Positions 55,199 to 64,000 of a stretch of 64,000 nt of DNA are shown here, piece by piece. This stretch comes from Glycomyces amatae. Lineage in GTDB: Bacteria > Actinomycetota > Actinomycetes > Mycobacteriales > Micromonosporaceae. Location of the stretch: assembly GCF_020991375.1 (NCBI RefSeq), contig NZ_JAJLQZ010000001.1:537891-601890 (forward strand). Direction: 5' to 3'. The position numbers were made by a program, and so were the translations under genes. Every line of letters begins with the position of its first letter. Position 1 is the first letter of the stretch. The notes below the pieces were generated by a model that was not told the origin of the DNA, searched no databases, and saw nothing but the letters and a program-made list of their open reading frames with translations.

Positions 55199-56983
<1,785 letters not shown>

Positions 56984-57101
56984 GAGGGACAACACTACCT
57001 GCGGTTCCCCGGCGCGGCCGAGGCGCTCGGCGGCGCGGTGAGCCCGGCCGCGGGGCCGCGGCGCGGTGGCGGCGGGGTTGCGGACGGCGATCCGCTTCTA
57101 T

Positions 57102-57132
57102 ATGATGTCAAAAAAAGTCATAATGACGTCAT
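57102..57132 (+). promoter_or_regulatory. Operator and promoter of the ABC exporter operon
   Basis: ATGACGTCAT is a perfect 10-bp palindrome at 57123-57132, and ATGATGTCA (57102-57110) repeats the half-sites upstream (one mismatch, inverted). CATAAT (57118-57123) fits a -10, so a repressor at the palindrome would block it. The regulator is not encoded adjacently. Confidence 0.6.
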
Positions 57133-57144
57133 GATCGGATACGT

Positions 57145-59040
57145 ATGACATCCCCCAAGGCCGCACCGTCGCGCCCCGCGCCCCCGGACACCGCCCGCCC
57201 CCCGGCCGAACGGTTCGAGGCCGCCCGCGCCGTCCTCGCCGTCGTCAGGCTCCTGCCCCGCATCAGCCGCCCCCGCACCGCCCTGTTCGCCGCCACCACC
57301 CTCCTCACCGCCGCCCTCCCCCTCGCCATGACCATCGCCACCGGCCTCCTCATCGGCGCCGTCCCCGACGCCGCCGCGGCCGGACCCGGCTCCCCCGAAG
57401 CCCGCGACGCCTACCTCCTCCTCGCCGCCGGAGTCGCCGCCCTCCTCGCCGGACGCCTCGTGAACAATTTCCACAACGCGCTCGCCGCCAACCTCGGCCG
57501 CGAACTCGAACTCCTCCTCCAGGACCGCCTCCTCGCCGCCGTCGCCCGCCCCACCGGCATCGCCCACCTCGAAGACGACCACGTCCTTGCCCTCCTGCGC
57601 ATCGCCCGCCAGCTCGGCGCCGACTTCATCCGCCCCGAACGCGCCGTCCGCGGCCTCGCCGCCATCGCCCCCGAGTTCCTCGCCGCCGCGGGCGCCTCCG
57701 TCGTCCTCTGCTTCTTCAACCTCTGGATCGGCCTCGCCTGGCTCGTCGCCTGGCCCGCCGTCTTCCTCGCCATGCAGGCCGACTACAACCGCATCGGCAA
57801 GGCGCTCTACATGCGCTCCACCGAGATGCGCGAGACCGAGTACCTCCGCGACCTCGCCATCACCTCCGGACCCGCCAAGGAGATCCGCGTCTGGGGCCTC
57901 ATGGGCTGGCTCTTCGAACGCTACGACCGCCAATGGCGCGACCGCATGGACTACGCCCACCGCCACCAGCGCCTCCGCGTCCGCACCGCCGTCGGCGTCA
58001 TCGGCACCCTCCTGGTCCTCACCGCCGCCACCGGCCTCGCACTCGTCGACGCCGGACTCTCCGGCGCGGTCGGCTTCGCCGCCCTCTCCGTGTACCTCGT
58101 CGCCCTCACCACCATGTTCAACTTCTCCGCGTTCGACGACACCGCCGCGTTCGTCGGCCTCGGCTCCCTGCCCGTCCCCAAGATCCTCGCCCTCGACGGC
58201 CGCCTCACCGCCGACGAGCGCCCCGCGACCGCCGAACTCCCCCCGGCCGCACCGGCGCACGCGATCCGCTTCGACGACGTCGCCTTCGCCTACCCCGGCG
58301 CCGACCGCCCCGTCATCGAAGGCCTCGACCTGGAGATCGCCGCGGGCTCCTCCCTCGCGATCGTCGGCCACAACGGCGCCGGCAAGACCAGCCTCGTCAA
58401 ACTCCTCGCCGGCCTCTACGAACCCACCGCCGGCACCATCACCGCCGACGGCACCGACCTCGCCGACGTCGCCCCCGCCGCCTGGCGCACCCGACTCTCC
58501 GCCCTGTTCCAGGACTTCACCCGCTACCAGCTCACCGTCCGCGACAACATCGCGTTCGGCGCGCCCCACCTCGCCGGGGACACCGACCGCATCTGGAAGG
58601 CCTGCGAGCCCATGGGCATCCGCGCCCTCATCGAGTCCCTCCCCGACGGCCTCGACACGGTCCTCTCCAGCGAGTACGGCGGCGGCACCGACCTCTCCGG
58701 CGGCCAGTGGCAGCGCATCGCGCTGGCCCGCGCCCTCTTCGCCGTCCAGGCGGGAGCGAAGGTCCTCATCCTCGACGAGCCCGCCGCGGCCCTCGACGTC
58801 CGCGCCGAAGCCGAACTCTACGAGCAGTTCCTCGACATCACCGCCGGTCTCACCACCATCGTCATCTCCCACCGGTTCTCGACCGTGCGCCGCGCCGACC
58901 GGATCGTCGTCCTCGACGGCGGCCGCGTCGTCGAGGACGGCTCGCACGACCAGCTCATGGCCCTCGGCGGCCGCTACGCCGAAGCGTTCACCCTGCAAGC
59001 CGACCGCCTCGCCCGCACCAAGCCCCTGGAGTCCGCATGA
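57145..59040 (+). CDS. ABC exporter, fused membrane and ATPase domains (first half of heterodimer)
   Basis: 631 aa. Type I exporter fold with six hydrophobic helices (about residues 45-330), then the ATPase: GHNGAGKTS, Q-loop LFQDFTRYQLTV, signature LSGGQWQRIALARALF, Walker B VLILDEPAAALDV, H-loop ISHRFSTVRRAD. All catalytic motifs are intact. Overlaps the next gene (ATGA). Divergent from the ABC-F gene. Substrate unknown; the arrangement is typical of drug, lipid or peptide exporters. Confidence 0.92.
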   Translation: MTSPKAAPSRPAPPDTARPPAERFEAARAVLAVVRLLPRISRPRTALFAATTLLTAALPLAMTIATGLLIGAVPDAAAAGPGSPEARDAYLLLAAGVAALLAGRLVNNFHNALAANLGRELELLLQDRLLAAVARPTGIAHLEDDHVLALLRIARQLGADFIRPERAVRGLAAIAPEFLAAAGASVVLCFFNLWIGLAWLVAWPAVFLAMQADYNRIGKALYMRSTEMRETEYLRDLAITSGPAKEIRVWGLMGWLFERYDRQWRDRMDYAHRHQRLRVRTAVGVIGTLLVLTAATGLALVDAGLSGAVGFAALSVYLVALTTMFNFSAFDDTAAFVGLGSLPVPKILALDGRLTADERPATAELPPAAPAHAIRFDDVAFAYPGADRPVIEGLDLEIAAGSSLAIVGHNGAGKTSLVKLLAGLYEPTAGTITADGTDLADVAPAAWRTRLSALFQDFTRYQLTVRDNIAFGAPHLAGDTDRIWKACEPMGIRALIESLPDGLDTVLSSEYGGGTDLSGGQWQRIALARALFAVQAGAKVLILDEPAAALDVRAEAELYEQFLDITAGLTTIVISHRFSTVRRADRIVVLDGGRVVEDGSHDQLMALGGRYAEAFTLQADRLARTKPLESA

Positions 59041-60830
59041 CCACCCGCGTCCGCAACGGCCTCCGCGGCCTGAAGTACGCCCTCGCCGTGACCGCCAGGG
59101 CCCACCCCAAGGCCGCCGCCGCGCAGATCGTCCTCGGCATCGTGCAAGCGGTCCTCATGCCGACCACCGTGTACCTCACGAAGGTCATCATCGACTCGGT
59201 CCAGACCGGGCAGACCCGCGACGCCTGGCTCGCCGCCGCCGGCCTCGGCCTCGGCGTCGCCCTCATGTGGACGGTCGTGTTCGTCTACGTCAAGCTCGTG
59301 TTCCTCGTCTTCGACCACACGGCCCGCGCCTCGGACCGCGAGATCATGGAGCTCATGGGGACCCCGCCCGGCCTCGACCACCACGAGCGGCCCGGCCACC
59401 TCGACCAGGTCCAGCGCATCCGCGAGGACCGCGGCCTCCTCGGCGGCGCCGTCAACTGGGTCGCCCAGTTCCTGCGCGGCCTGGTGACCATCCTCGTCGG
59501 CGGGGCGCTGCTGCTCGCCGTCCACCCGCTGCTCCTGGTGTTCCCGCTCGTCGCCCTCGCGGCGATGGCGATCTCCAAGCGCGCCGGGGACATCGAAGTG
59601 AAGGTCCAGGAGGCCACGAGCGAGCCGGAACGGCGCCGCCGCCACCTGTTCGAGGTCGCGACGCTCGCCGAGGCCGGAAAAGAGCTGCGGGTCTTCGGGT
59701 CCGCGGGCGAGGTCGCCCGCCGCCACCACGAGACCGGCGCGGCCGTCGTCGCCGAGCGCGGCCGCGGCCAGTGGAAGGCCGCGCGCCTCGCCACCGGCGA
59801 AGGCCTCCTCTCCGCGGTCGGCATGGCCGCGGGCATCGGCATCGTCCTCTACCTCGCGATCCGCGGCGAGGCCACCGCCGGGGACGTCATCCTCCTGGTG
59901 AGCCTCATCGGCATGGTCGCCAACGCGGCCGGGGCCCTCGGCATCCAGACCGCGCTCCTGGTCCGCACCGGGAAGCTCGGTACGCGCCTGATGTGGCTGC
60001 GCGCCACCGCGGCCCGGCCGAGCGGACCCGCCGTGCCCCTCGCCGTGCCCGACCGCCTCCACCACGGCATCACCCTCGACCACGTCGCCTTCGCCTACCC
60101 CGAGGCCGAGCGGCCCTCCCTCGACGACGTCACCCTCCACCTCCCCGCGGGCAAGATCGTCGCCCTCGTCGGCGAGAACGGCGCGGGCAAGACCACCCTC
60201 GTCAAACTCCTGTCCGGTTTCTACCAGCCGACGTCCGGCGCGATCACCGTCGACGGCACCCCCCTGGGCGACGTCGCGGTCGAGGACTGGCGCGAACGCA
60301 TCGGCGCCACCTTCCAGGACTTCACCCGGTTCGAGTTCACCGCCCGCGAATCCATCGGCATCGGCGACCTCCGCGGCGGCCACGACGACGCGGACGTCCG
60401 CGCCGCCATGACCCGCGCCGGCGCCGACGACGTCCTCGACGACCTCCCCGCCGGACTCGACACCCGCCTCGGCACCCGCTGGGACGACGGCACCGACCTC
60501 TCCGGCGGCCAATGGCAGAAACTCGCCATCGGCCGCGGCCGCATGCGCACCGACCCCCTCCTCGTCCTCTTCGACGAACCCACCGCCGCCCTCGACCCCC
60601 AGACCGAGCACGCCCTCTTCGAGCGCTTCGCCGAAACCGTCCACACCGGACGCCAACGCGGCACCGTCACCGTCCTCGTCTCCCACCGCTTCTCGACCGT
60701 CTCCATGGCCGACCTCATCGTCGTCCTCGACCAGGGCCGCATCGCCGAGACCGGCACCCACGACCAGCTCATGGCCCGCGGCGGCGCCTACGCCGAGCTC
60801 TACACCCTCCAATCCGCCGCCTACCGCTGA
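59037..60830 (+). CDS. ABC exporter, fused membrane and ATPase domains (second half of heterodimer)
   Basis: 597 aa. Six hydrophobic helices then ATPase: GENGAGKTTL, TFQDFTRFEFTA, LSGGQWQKLAIGRGRM, LLVLFDEPTAALDP, VSHRFSTVSMAD. The shared rare FQDFTR and GGQWQ features with the first half show common ancestry. The obligatory pair is expected to form one exporter. Confidence 0.92.
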   Translation: MTTRVRNGLRGLKYALAVTARAHPKAAAAQIVLGIVQAVLMPTTVYLTKVIIDSVQTGQTRDAWLAAAGLGLGVALMWTVVFVYVKLVFLVFDHTARASDREIMELMGTPPGLDHHERPGHLDQVQRIREDRGLLGGAVNWVAQFLRGLVTILVGGALLLAVHPLLLVFPLVALAAMAISKRAGDIEVKVQEATSEPERRRRHLFEVATLAEAGKELRVFGSAGEVARRHHETGAAVVAERGRGQWKAARLATGEGLLSAVGMAAGIGIVLYLAIRGEATAGDVILLVSLIGMVANAAGALGIQTALLVRTGKLGTRLMWLRATAARPSGPAVPLAVPDRLHHGITLDHVAFAYPEAERPSLDDVTLHLPAGKIVALVGENGAGKTTLVKLLSGFYQPTSGAITVDGTPLGDVAVEDWRERIGATFQDFTRFEFTARESIGIGDLRGGHDDADVRAAMTRAGADDVLDDLPAGLDTRLGTRWDDGTDLSGGQWQKLAIGRGRMRTDPLLVLFDEPTAALDPQTEHALFERFAETVHTGRQRGTVTVLVSHRFSTVSMADLIVVLDQGRIAETGTHDQLMARGGAYAELYTLQSAAYR

Positions 60831-60849
60831 ACCCGCCCGCGCACCTCTC

Positions 60850-60890
60850 TACAATTCCGAAGGTCCCGGCCGCGCACGGCCGGGACCTTC
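60850..60890 (+). promoter_or_regulatory. Promoter -10 followed by a strong hairpin
   Basis: TACAAT (60850-60855) is the best -10 hexamer in this area. The hairpin 60859-60890 (14-bp perfect stem, loop CGCA) begins 3 bp later. It is either the exporter operon's terminator or a structured 5' end of the next mRNA, or both. Confidence 0.6.
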
Positions 60891-60914
60891 ACCCTCGACG
60901 ACCGAAGGCCCCCA

Positions 60915-61511
60915 ATGGACCACGAAGCCCCGGGCGACGAGCTCCGCATCACGGTGGAAGCCGCCGACCCCCGCAGCGGCGCCCGCCCCAACGCCGTCGA
61001 CCCGACCCCCGAACACCCCGCGCGGACCCCGCCCTGCCCCCACCGAGTCCGCCTCCGCGACCTCGGCCCCACCGGCAGACTGCTCTGCGCCGGCGGCCTC
61101 CTCGTCCTCACCGCCGCCTGGCCCGTCCAGATCATCGGACTCTTCATCGGCGGCTTCCTCCTCTCCCTCGGCGCCGGCTTCGCCGGCCACTTCCCGATCA
61201 CCACCGGCCTCGCCCTCCTCCTCGGCGCCATGCTCACCAGCGTCGGCGTGTTCGCCGTCCACCTCACCTGGAAGCGCCCGCACCGGCCCGACCCGGTCAT
61301 GCTCTGGCTCAGCACCGCCGGCGCCGTCCTCACCCTGTTCGGCACGGTGCTCCTCGGCCGCTGGTTCGACTGGCACTGGGCCGCGGTCTTCACCGTCCCG
61401 TCGGCACTCGTCGCGGCCCTCCTGTGGCACCTGCGCACCCTCCTGGACGACCGGGACGACTGCGAGACCGAACCCGACCTCCCCCCGCGGGCCAAAGCCC
61501 TCCTCAAATGA
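60915..61511 (+). CDS. Membrane protein, four TM segments, unknown
   Basis: 198 aa. A 55-residue polar N-terminus, then four hydrophobic helices (GRLLCAGGLLVLTAAWPVQIIGLFIGGFLLSLGAGFAG...) and an acidic tail. No family assigned. GAAGG precedes the ATG. Confidence 0.7.
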   Translation: MDHEAPGDELRITVEAADPRSGARPNAVDPTPEHPARTPPCPHRVRLRDLGPTGRLLCAGGLLVLTAAWPVQIIGLFIGGFLLSLGAGFAGHFPITTGLALLLGAMLTSVGVFAVHLTWKRPHRPDPVMLWLSTAGAVLTLFGTVLLGRWFDWHWAAVFTVPSALVAALLWHLRTLLDDRDDCETEPDLPPRAKALLK

Positions 61512-61596
61512 CGGCCCCGGCGCGCCGGCCCCGCTCACCCTTGAGCGCCAACCCTTCCCGCCCCCCGATGTCGGTGGGGAATGCCAGACTGGCGCC

Positions 61597-61971
61597 ATGA
61601 TCGACCACGTCTCCCTCCAATGCCAGGACCCGACCGCCGCCGCGGCCTTCTACGACACGGTGCTCGCCGCCCTGGGCGGGCGCCGCACCTTCGACTTCAC
61701 CCCCGTCATCGGCTACGGCACCGACGACGGCAATGCTCCACTATGGATCGGACCCGCCGACACCCCCGGCGAGGCCCGCGAAACGCACCTGGCCTTCACC
61801 GCCCCCGACCGCGCCGCGGTCGACGCGTTCCACGCCGCCGCCGTCGCGCAGGGCGCCGCGGTCCTCCACGCGCCCGCCGTGCACCCCGAATACCACGAGC
61901 ACTACTACGCGGCCTTCGTGCGCGACCCCGACGGCAACAACGTCGAAGCGGTCTGCCACACCCCCGCCTGA
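61597..61971 (+). CDS. VOC (glyoxalase-fold) family protein
   Basis: 124 aa. Two beta-alpha-beta-beta-beta modules: MIDHVSLQCQDPTAAAAFYDTVLAALGG at the N-terminus, HLAFTAPDRAAVDAFHAAAVAQGA, and YYAAFVRDPDGNNVEAVCH. H4, H in THLAF and E in VEAV fit metal ligand positions. Activity unknown. CAGACT (61585-61590) ends 6 nt before the ATG; leaderless. Confidence 0.86.
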   Translation: MIDHVSLQCQDPTAAAAFYDTVLAALGGRRTFDFTPVIGYGTDDGNAPLWIGPADTPGEARETHLAFTAPDRAAVDAFHAAAVAQGAAVLHAPAVHPEYHEHYYAAFVRDPDGNNVEAVCHTPA

Positions 61972-62008
61972 ACCGGACCCGCAGCGCCGCAGGCGCTTCC
62001 GCGACCGG

Positions 62009-62971
62009 TCACACCGACCGGGCCGCCTCCCGCCCGAACGCGCGCCGGTACGCGGCGGGCGTCGTCCCCACCCGGTCGCGGAAACGCCTGCGCAGGTTGA
62101 CCGCCGAGGACAGGCCGACCCGCACCGCGACCGCCTCGATCGGCAGGTCGGTGTCCTCCAGCAGCACCCGCGCCGCCGCGATCCGCTGCGCCAGCAGCCA
62201 CCGGCCCGGACTGGTGCCGAGCTGCTCGCCGAACCGGCGCGCGAGCGTCCGCGGCGAGAGGCGGCTCCGGGCGGCCAGGTCCTCGAGCGTCAACGGCTCG
62301 TGGAGCCGCTCGGCGGCCCACTCCAGCAGGGCGCCTAGGGACTCGCCGGGCTCCTCCTCGACCGCCACCGCGTACTGCCGCTGCCCGCCTTCGCGATGCG
62401 GCGGCATGACCATGTGGCGGGCGATCCGCGCCGCGTGGCCGGCCCCGTGGTCGGCGCGCACGAGATGCAGGCACAGGTCGATCCCCGCGGCGGTCCCCGC
62501 ACTGGTCGCGATGTCGCCCAGGTCGATGTACAGCGCATCGGGATCGACGTCGACGCCCGGGTAGCGCGCCGCGAACTCGGCGGCGTACCGCCAATGCGTG
62601 GTCGCTCTGCGCCCCTCGAGCAGACCCGCCTCGGCCAGCAGGAACGCGCCGGTGCAGATGGCCGCCAGGCGGGCCCCGCGAGCATGCGCGGCCCGCACCG
62701 CCTCCACGACCGCCGGACTCGCGGCCGCGTCCTTCCCCGCCCAGGCGGGGACCACGATCGTGTCGGCCTCGGCCAGGGCCCCGAGCCCGTCGGTGACGTA
62801 GAGGGCGCCGCCGGACTTGGTGCCCACGACCCCCGGGCGCTCGGCGCACACCCGGAACGAGTACCGGTTCGGCATGCCGGGCCGGTCGAGCCCGAACACC
62901 TCGGCGGCGCTCCCCAGCTCGAACTCGGCCTGCGGCGGTTGGACGAGGGCGACGACCCGGTGCAATCCCAT
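62009..62971 (-). CDS. GlxA-type AraC family transcriptional regulator
   Basis: 320 aa. N-terminal DJ-1/PfpI-like domain (VALVQPPQAEFELGSAAEVFG...AAICTGAFLLAEAGLLEGRRATTHWRYAAEFAARYP) with the nucleophile-elbow Cys in AICTGAF. The C-terminal AraC domain has two HTHs (LTLEDLAARSRLSPRTLARRFGEQLGTSPGRWLLAQRIAAARVLLE and AVRVGLSSAVNLRRRFRDRVGTTPAAYRRAF). The start at 62971 is chosen because TACTTT (62983-62978) lies 6 nt upstream; ATG 62992 is an alternative. Target unknown. Confidence 0.9.
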   Translation of the reverse strand: MGLHRVVALVQPPQAEFELGSAAEVFGLDRPGMPNRYSFRVCAERPGVVGTKSGGALYVTDGLGALAEADTIVVPAWAGKDAAASPAVVEAVRAAHARGARLAAICTGAFLLAEAGLLEGRRATTHWRYAAEFAARYPGVDVDPDALYIDLGDIATSAGTAAGIDLCLHLVRADHGAGHAARIARHMVMPPHREGGQRQYAVAVEEEPGESLGALLEWAAERLHEPLTLEDLAARSRLSPRTLARRFGEQLGTSPGRWLLAQRIAAARVLLEDTDLPIEAVAVRVGLSSAVNLRRRFRDRVGTTPAAYRRAFGREAARSV

Positions 62972-63042
62972 GGCACGAAAGTACCCTGGCATGTCGATCC
63001 TGTCACTGGCGCGCCGACGCCGGGCCCGGCGATGATGGGCCC

Positions 63043-63378
63043 ATGACTGAGACCATGGGCCCGATCCTCGACGACCTCCGGGCCGTGCAGGTCGACGCGG
63101 TCAAACCCGTCGAGGTCGCTCCCGGGGTCATCCGGCGGCGCCTGCCGGGGACGGGCCGCGCCGACGGGTGGCTGTACGACCTCGTGCCGGGCGTGGCATG
63201 GCCCGAGGCGGCGCTCCACCCGGGCGAGGAGCGCTGCTACTACGTCCTGTTCGGCGAACTCATCGACCGCGACCGCCGCCTCGGCCCCGGCAGCTACCTC
63301 GTGCTCGGCCCGGGGAGCCCCTACCGCCCCCGCACCGAGACCGGAGCCCGAGTCCTCGGCGTCAGCATCGCGCCATGA
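63043..63378 (+). CDS. Cupin-like protein
   Basis: 111 aa, one small cupin barrel (VEVAPGVIRRRLPG...ALHPGEERCYYVLFGELIDRDRRLGPGSYLVLGPGSPYRPRTETGARVLGV). Related to ChrR/anti-sigma cupin-type domains; the metal-ligand His are mostly missing. GATGAT (63031-63036) lies 6 nt before the ATG; leaderless. Confidence 0.7.
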   Translation: MTETMGPILDDLRAVQVDAVKPVEVAPGVIRRRLPGTGRADGWLYDLVPGVAWPEAALHPGEERCYYVLFGELIDRDRRLGPGSYLVLGPGSPYRPRTETGARVLGVSIAP

Positions 63379-63640
63379 CCGGCTCCGACCTCGTGCGGCC
63401 ACGAATCCATGCGGCCTCCAGCCCCGCAGCGGCGGCCCGCACCATGACCGGCCTCGGACCTGCGCCTCCCCGACGCCGCGGCGGCCCGCGCCGTGACCGG
63501 ACCCGGAGGCACACCTCCCCGACCCCGCTACGGCGGCCCGCACTGTGACCGGACCCGGAGCTGCGGTGCTCCGACCCCGGTGGCGGCCTGCGCCATGGCC
63601 GGACCCGGGGCTGCCCGCCGCGACGGCCCCGGGCCGTTCG
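63371..63640 (+). repeat. About 50-bp imperfect tandem repeat, 4-5 units
   Basis: Recurring RTGRCCGG words start at 63375, 63444, 63493, 63545 and 63594. After the first (69 bp) the period is 49-52 bp, each unit carrying CGGCGGCCCGC and a CTCCGACCCCG-like word. It begins at the cupin stop codon and fills the 301-bp gap to the DUF1905 gene. Open frames through it are low-complexity and not credible genes. Confidence 0.7.
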
Positions 63641-63679
63641 GCCGCGCGGGTTGTCGGTGCCGGTTCCTATGCTCAGGGC

Positions 63680-63967
63680 ATGGAACTGGAGTTCAGCGGT
63701 GAGGTCTGGTACTGGCGCGGGCCCGCGCCCTGGTATTTCGTGACCGTGCCCGAAGCGGGCTGCCGCGAGCTCGCGGCAGCCTCCGGGGTGGTCAGCTACG
63801 GCTGGGGCATGATCCCCGCGAACGTCCGGATCGGGCAGATCGCCTGGTCGACCTCCTTGTGGCCCAAGGACGGCGCGTACATCGTGCCGTTGAAGTCCGA
63901 TGTCCGCCGGAAGGCCGGCGTCGATGACGGCGATGCGGTCACGGTCCGGTTGACCGTGGACCTCTGA
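63680..63967 (+). CDS. DUF1905 domain protein
   Basis: 95 aa, complete single domain: FSGEVWYWRGPAPWYFVTVPEAGCRELAAASG...GWGMIPANVRIGQIAWSTSLWPKDGAYIVPLKSDVRRKAGVDDGDAVTVRLTVDL, a small beta-barrel often found alone or with a YdeI/OmpD-like domain. Function unknown. TATGCT (63668-63673) lies 6 nt before the ATG; leaderless. Confidence 0.85.
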   Translation: MELEFSGEVWYWRGPAPWYFVTVPEAGCRELAAASGVVSYGWGMIPANVRIGQIAWSTSLWPKDGAYIVPLKSDVRRKAGVDDGDAVTVRLTVDL

Positions 63968-64000
63968 AAATCTCGTATCGGTGCTCTAGTAGGTGTGGGC

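Noticed and set aside
57118..58998. 626-codon open frame antisense to the ABC exporter
   Set aside because: Gly/Glu/Val-rich shadow translation with no domain; the sense frame carries all ABC motifs.
63379..63679. Small genes in the gap before the DUF1905 gene
   Set aside because: Translations are low-complexity products of the 50-bp repeat.

Overview
The window is 64 kb of very GC-rich chromosomal DNA from an actinomycete. The evidence is a pervasive G/C third-position bias, many GTG/TTG starts, 1- and 4-base stop/start overlaps, Tat and lipoprotein exports, and actinobacterial families such as DUF6350, zf-TFIIB, WXG100-like and GlxA-type regulators. The order sucC-sucD ... DUF6350-purN ... 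purH is typical of Micromonosporales/Glycomycetales-like chromosomes. That placement is an inference from gene content, not a determination. No rRNA, tRNA, CRISPR array, IS element or prophage was seen.

Layout. 1-2.0 kb: 3' end of an oligopeptide ABC importer (two ATPases). 2.0-6.4 kb: acyltransferase, TetR plus DUF4097 lipoprotein, a SnoaL-like protein divergent from a second TetR, and an orphan immunity-like gene. 6.8-11.1 kb: accessory patch with a three-gene operon of unknown small proteins, an Rpn-like PD-(D/E)XK protein, and a minus-strand type VII-associated toxin operon (YbaB-like, WXG100, CpnT-N-like membrane protein, EndoU-like toxin, immunity). 11.3-14.4 kb: membrane protein, amidohydrolase, cupin, helix-hairpin-helix protein. 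14.5-17.7 kb: sucD, sucC, a 660-bp spacer with three hairpins sharing one loop sequence, and a stand-alone B12-binding protein. 17.8-24.6 kb: Pro/Gln-rich membrane protein, MarR/MFS divergon, atypical ABC ATPase with a small membrane protein, NarL-type two-component pair, secreted-nuclease homologue. 24.7-29.0 kb: DUF6350, purN, VanZ, ZTP riboswitch, purH. 29.3-32.1 kb: secreted SH3-like protein, zf-TFIIB protein, 2H phosphoesterase, trpS. 32.2-36.3 kb: galactose (Leloir) operon galR-like/galT/galE/galK. 36.9-44.0 kb: nucleoside uptake and salvage operon (BMP lipoprotein, ATPase, two permeases, cdd, deoA). 44.2-51.7 kb: secreted unknown, M20 amidohydrolase, DUF998, dinucleotide-binding protein, two subtilases. 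52.0-55.1 kb: membrane-anchored NACHT NTPase with an FGE-like region. 55.2-64 kb: ABC-F protein, heterodimeric ABC exporter, and small proteins (VOC, GlxA-type regulator, cupin, DUF1905).

How it works together. Carbon and nucleotide supply dominate: galactose utilisation, nucleoside import with immediate cytidine deamination and thymidine phosphorolysis, the last steps of purine synthesis under ZTP control, and succinyl-CoA synthetase. Conflict functions are the toxin operon with its second immunity copy, the NACHT protein, and possibly the Rpn-like nuclease.

Two sequence-level themes cut across the genes. Many promoter-proximal genes look leaderless, with a TANNNT-like -10 ending 6-7 nt before the start codon. 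Several genes also carry short (12-30 bp) tandem duplications at or near their ends. The three-hairpin element upstream of sucC is the strongest candidate for an undescribed element.
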